A DNA stretch of 64,000 bases, taken from Beta vulgaris subsp. vulgaris. Lineage: Eukaryota > Streptophyta > Magnoliopsida > Caryophyllales > Amaranthaceae. Below, piece after piece: positions 62,701 through 64,000 of the stretch. The stretch spans positions 8,597,238 to 8,661,237 of the forward strand of contig NC_079207.1 in NCBI RefSeq assembly GCF_026745355.1, read 5' to 3'. Positions within the stretch are counted from its first letter, which is position 1. Each line of letters begins with the position of its first letter. The notes under the pieces were generated by a model that did no database searches, was not told the DNA's origin, and saw nothing but the letters and a program-made list of their open reading frames with translations. A program made the position numbers and the translations under genes.

Positions 62701-63925
62701 CTTGTATCTTATATTATCTAGAGTTAATTTTAATTAGGTGTTTTCTTCTTTCTTGCAGTTGCATATGGACAGGTTTGTGTTTCTTGTGCTTGAGTCTCAT
62801 TGCTACTGGAGTCGCTAGGCTGACAAGTTGGATGTCTGAGTTGTCCAAAATCGTTATAATGTTCTTCCATATCAATATAATTGGCAACATTTGACTGTTG
62901 AGATTAAACGATGTTCACTATAGCCATTAGTTCTAAACTTTTTATCATAAAAATAATGGTAAAGACTAGACAGTGATAAATCTTAATGAAGCAGTATACT
63001 TCCTCCGTTACTTTCTAGTAGCAACACTTTTGAGTTTTGACCATGAGTTTCTTTAATTATGTATTTGGTAAAATTTATGGCAATTTAATATTTAGAAATT
63101 ATACATGGAGACAAATACAACATCTCACATAATAATATTTGTTTTAATGACTAAAACGATAAAGTCAAAGTGAGCATATGAATAGTTCAAAATTCAAAGT
63201 TACATTTCAAAGTAACGGAAGAAGTAACTCAATACATGCTTTGGCTAATATATAACTAAGTTTGCAAGTTTTTGATGTGGAAGTCATATGGACACTGACA
63301 GAGTAATGACCATAATTCATCGGGTTTTTTTTTTTGGAATTCAGAGTGAACAGATACTGCTTTAGTGCATCTGTTACAATTTTTCTAGGGTGAAAAAGGG
63401 GGTTTATGTGCATTACTGTTATCTGTTCCAGTCAGAGGTGGCTCACTTTTTGAAATGTTTCATGAATCTTGTGTTTGTCAGTGTATAAAAAAGTGCACCT
63501 GAGATGGTGAAGCCCAAGGCAATAGTGGTCAAACGGTTTGGGTTAGCCGAAGCTTTTTTGAGGAGGCTTACAAAAAGCACACGAAGACGCACAACAACCT
63601 TTCTACACCAGAATTTTTTTTAATAATTTACCGCGCCCCACTTGAGTGAGGCGGGCGCTTCATGCCTGCGCTCTACGTGTAGGCTCTAGGATTTCTATGC
63701 GTCAGTGTGCCTTAAGCTTTTTTAAACAATGGGGTGTGCGTCCGTGTGTGTATGTATGTATATAATAATTCTTAGAGTTGTGTAGGGCTGAAATTAAGTT
63801 TCTTGTTGCTGCCTCTCCAGATGGGAAATGCAGCAGCCATGGCGGCTTTTTCTGGTGGCCTTCCTCCTGGTGTTAGTGGGACCAATGACAGATGTACTGT
63901 CATAGTATCTAATCTAAACCCTGAT
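52788..63925 (+). CDS. PTB3: Polypyrimidine tract-binding protein homolog 3, 3'-partial
   Basis: Twelve coding exons join in frame to 268 residues before the window ends: 52788-52844, 53258-53329, 53778-53854, 56483-56561, 57729-57861, 58046-58110, 58190-58239, 58337-58378, 62310-62361, 62614-62671, 62759-62772 and 63821-63925. The start [17 protein letters not shown] and the joined segments match plant PTB homolog 3. RRM1 is at about residues 5-77 ([15 protein letters not shown]), RRM2 at about 98-182 ([26 protein letters not shown]), and RRM3 begins at about 257 ([11 protein letters not shown]). PTB proteins bind U/CU-rich RNA in nucleus and cytoplasm and regulate alternative splicing. The eleventh exon is only 14 bases. 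Intron 8 (3.9 kb) is enlarged by MITEs and a LINE. Exons for the rest of RRM3 and the C-terminus lie to the right of the window. Confidence 0.95.
53027..53257 (+). repeat. 115-bp tandem duplication ending at the exon 2 acceptor
   Basis: Units at 53027-53141 and 53142-53257 share AGAATAAGAGGAAGTATATT and GGAAGTAACTTATG. The second ends TTTACAG, the acceptor used by PTB exon 2. The first ends TTCACAATG and lacks the AG. Confidence 0.85.
53736..53758 (+). repeat. 23-base poly-T run before a PTB exon
   Basis: An uninterrupted T run lies 20-42 bases upstream of exon 3 (53778) and acts as an extreme polypyrimidine tract. Confidence 0.9.
56236..56272 (+). repeat. (TC)n microsatellite in PTB intron 3
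   Basis: About 18 TC units lie 210 bases upstream of exon 4. In RNA this is a CUCUCU tract, the classic PTB-binding type of sequence. Confidence 0.9.
59292..59694. mobile_element. MITE inserted in a TA microsatellite
   Basis: The left end AGGGTTGGGTTCTAGTGAGA and the reverse complement of the right end, AGGTTTAAGTTCATATGAGA, form an imperfect 23-base terminal inverted repeat ending in GAGAACC. The 403-bp interior is made of AAAATGAGCAAAAACG-like words. Both sides are TA repeats (59260-59291 and 59695-59766), so the target duplication cannot be measured. It is in PTB intron 8. Confidence 0.7.
59767..60041. mobile_element. Second MITE adjacent to the first, in TA repeats
   Basis: The ends are imperfect inverted repeats: TATATGAGAATGCATACTTA near the left end against TCATATGAGAATGCTCCTTA (reverse complement of the right end), both continuing into CATGAGAAATGA. 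TA repeats flank it on both sides. About 275 bp, non-coding, in PTB intron 8. Confidence 0.7.
60238..61293 (-). mobile_element. 5'-truncated LINE with 20-bp target duplication
   Basis: The element is flanked by a perfect 20-bp direct repeat beginning TCTAATGATCT at 60218-60237 and 61294-61313. Its 3' end on the minus strand is AAGGCTTAG followed by a (TTG)n tail, as in plant RTE-type LINEs. The minus-strand frame 61269-60913 encodes the late part of a reverse transcriptase with the FADDIVLI catalytic box, then [16 protein letters not shown] and [14 protein letters not shown]. The rest of the RT C-terminal region continues toward 60500 in a broken frame. Truncation within RT is typical of target-primed reverse transcription. 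It lies antisense in PTB intron 8. Confidence 0.9.
60913..61269 (-). pseudogene. LINE reverse transcriptase fragment
   Basis: The 118-codon open frame covers the RT palm motif ([11 protein letters not shown]) through the thumb start ([16 protein letters not shown]). The N-terminal RT and endonuclease are missing because of 5' truncation, and the frame breaks after about 60913. Not functional. Confidence 0.85.
62999..63224. mobile_element. Stowaway-like MITE in PTB intron 11
   Basis: The left end CTTCCTCCGTTACTTTCTAG mirrors the right end GAAAGTAACGGAAGAAG-type sequence (TTTCAAAGTAACGGAAGAAG), flanked by TA. About 226 bp. It lies in the intron that follows the 14-base microexon. Confidence 0.8.
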
Positions 63926-64000
63926 GTAAGTAGATATCTTGCCTTTCCACCCAAAGTGATCTTCAATTTTTTGTGATCTCTTTTCTCATTTTTCTGAGGA

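Overview
This is plant nuclear DNA: AT-rich, with genes split into many exons by GT-AG introns, plant-specific protein families, telo-box promoter motifs, and many Stowaway, hAT, Mutator and PIF/Harbinger-type miniature transposons. The proteins fit a dicot. A Caryophyllales species (beet, spinach or quinoa relatives) is a guess that the sequence alone cannot prove. I found no prokaryotic genes, CRISPR array, rRNA, or intact tRNA gene.

Six protein-coding genes were reconstructed by joining exons in frame across GT-AG junctions. In order: (1) the last four exons of a zinc-dependent cinnamyl-alcohol/mannitol dehydrogenase, + strand, 427-2690, beginning left of the window; (2) a two-exon AP2/ERF transcription factor of the ABR1/ERF110 type, - strand, 6516-10438; (3) a complete 16-exon large subunit of ribonucleotide reductase, - strand, 16386-20980, 813 residues; (4) a complete seven-exon LIKE-COV (DUF502) membrane protein, + strand, 23540-35888, 253 residues, swollen by transposons in introns 1 and 5; (5) a complete 13-exon RBM39/CC1-like splicing factor, + strand, 39763-48981, 645 residues; (6) the first twelve coding exons of a polypyrimidine tract-binding protein homolog 3, + strand, from 52788, running off the right edge.

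The genes do not form a pathway or cluster. Dehydrogenase, stress transcription factor, DNA-precursor enzyme, trafficking/vascular membrane protein and two splicing regulators are simply neighbours. The two splicing factors lie next to each other on the same strand, about 3.8 kb apart (48981 to 52788), but there is no evidence that this matters. The ribonucleotide reductase promoter carries candidate E2F sites and telo-boxes, as expected for an S-phase gene.

Much of the remaining DNA is transposon-derived. The best-defined insertions have exact target duplications: two hAT-type elements in LIKE-COV intron 1 (25100-25651 and 26015-27945), a 288-bp Mutator-like foldback element upstream of the ERF gene (10954-11241), a 5'-truncated LINE in PTB intron 8 (60238-61293), a PIF/Harbinger derivative retaining a Myb-like ORF (37590-39362), and a truncated copia element with one LTR in LIKE-COV intron 5 (32411-34219). 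I did not find a convincing undescribed biological system. The more interesting signals are splicing details (a 14-nt microexon, tandem NAGNAG acceptors, a duplicated acceptor region, U- and CU-rich tracts inside the PTB gene) and low-complexity hAT elements.
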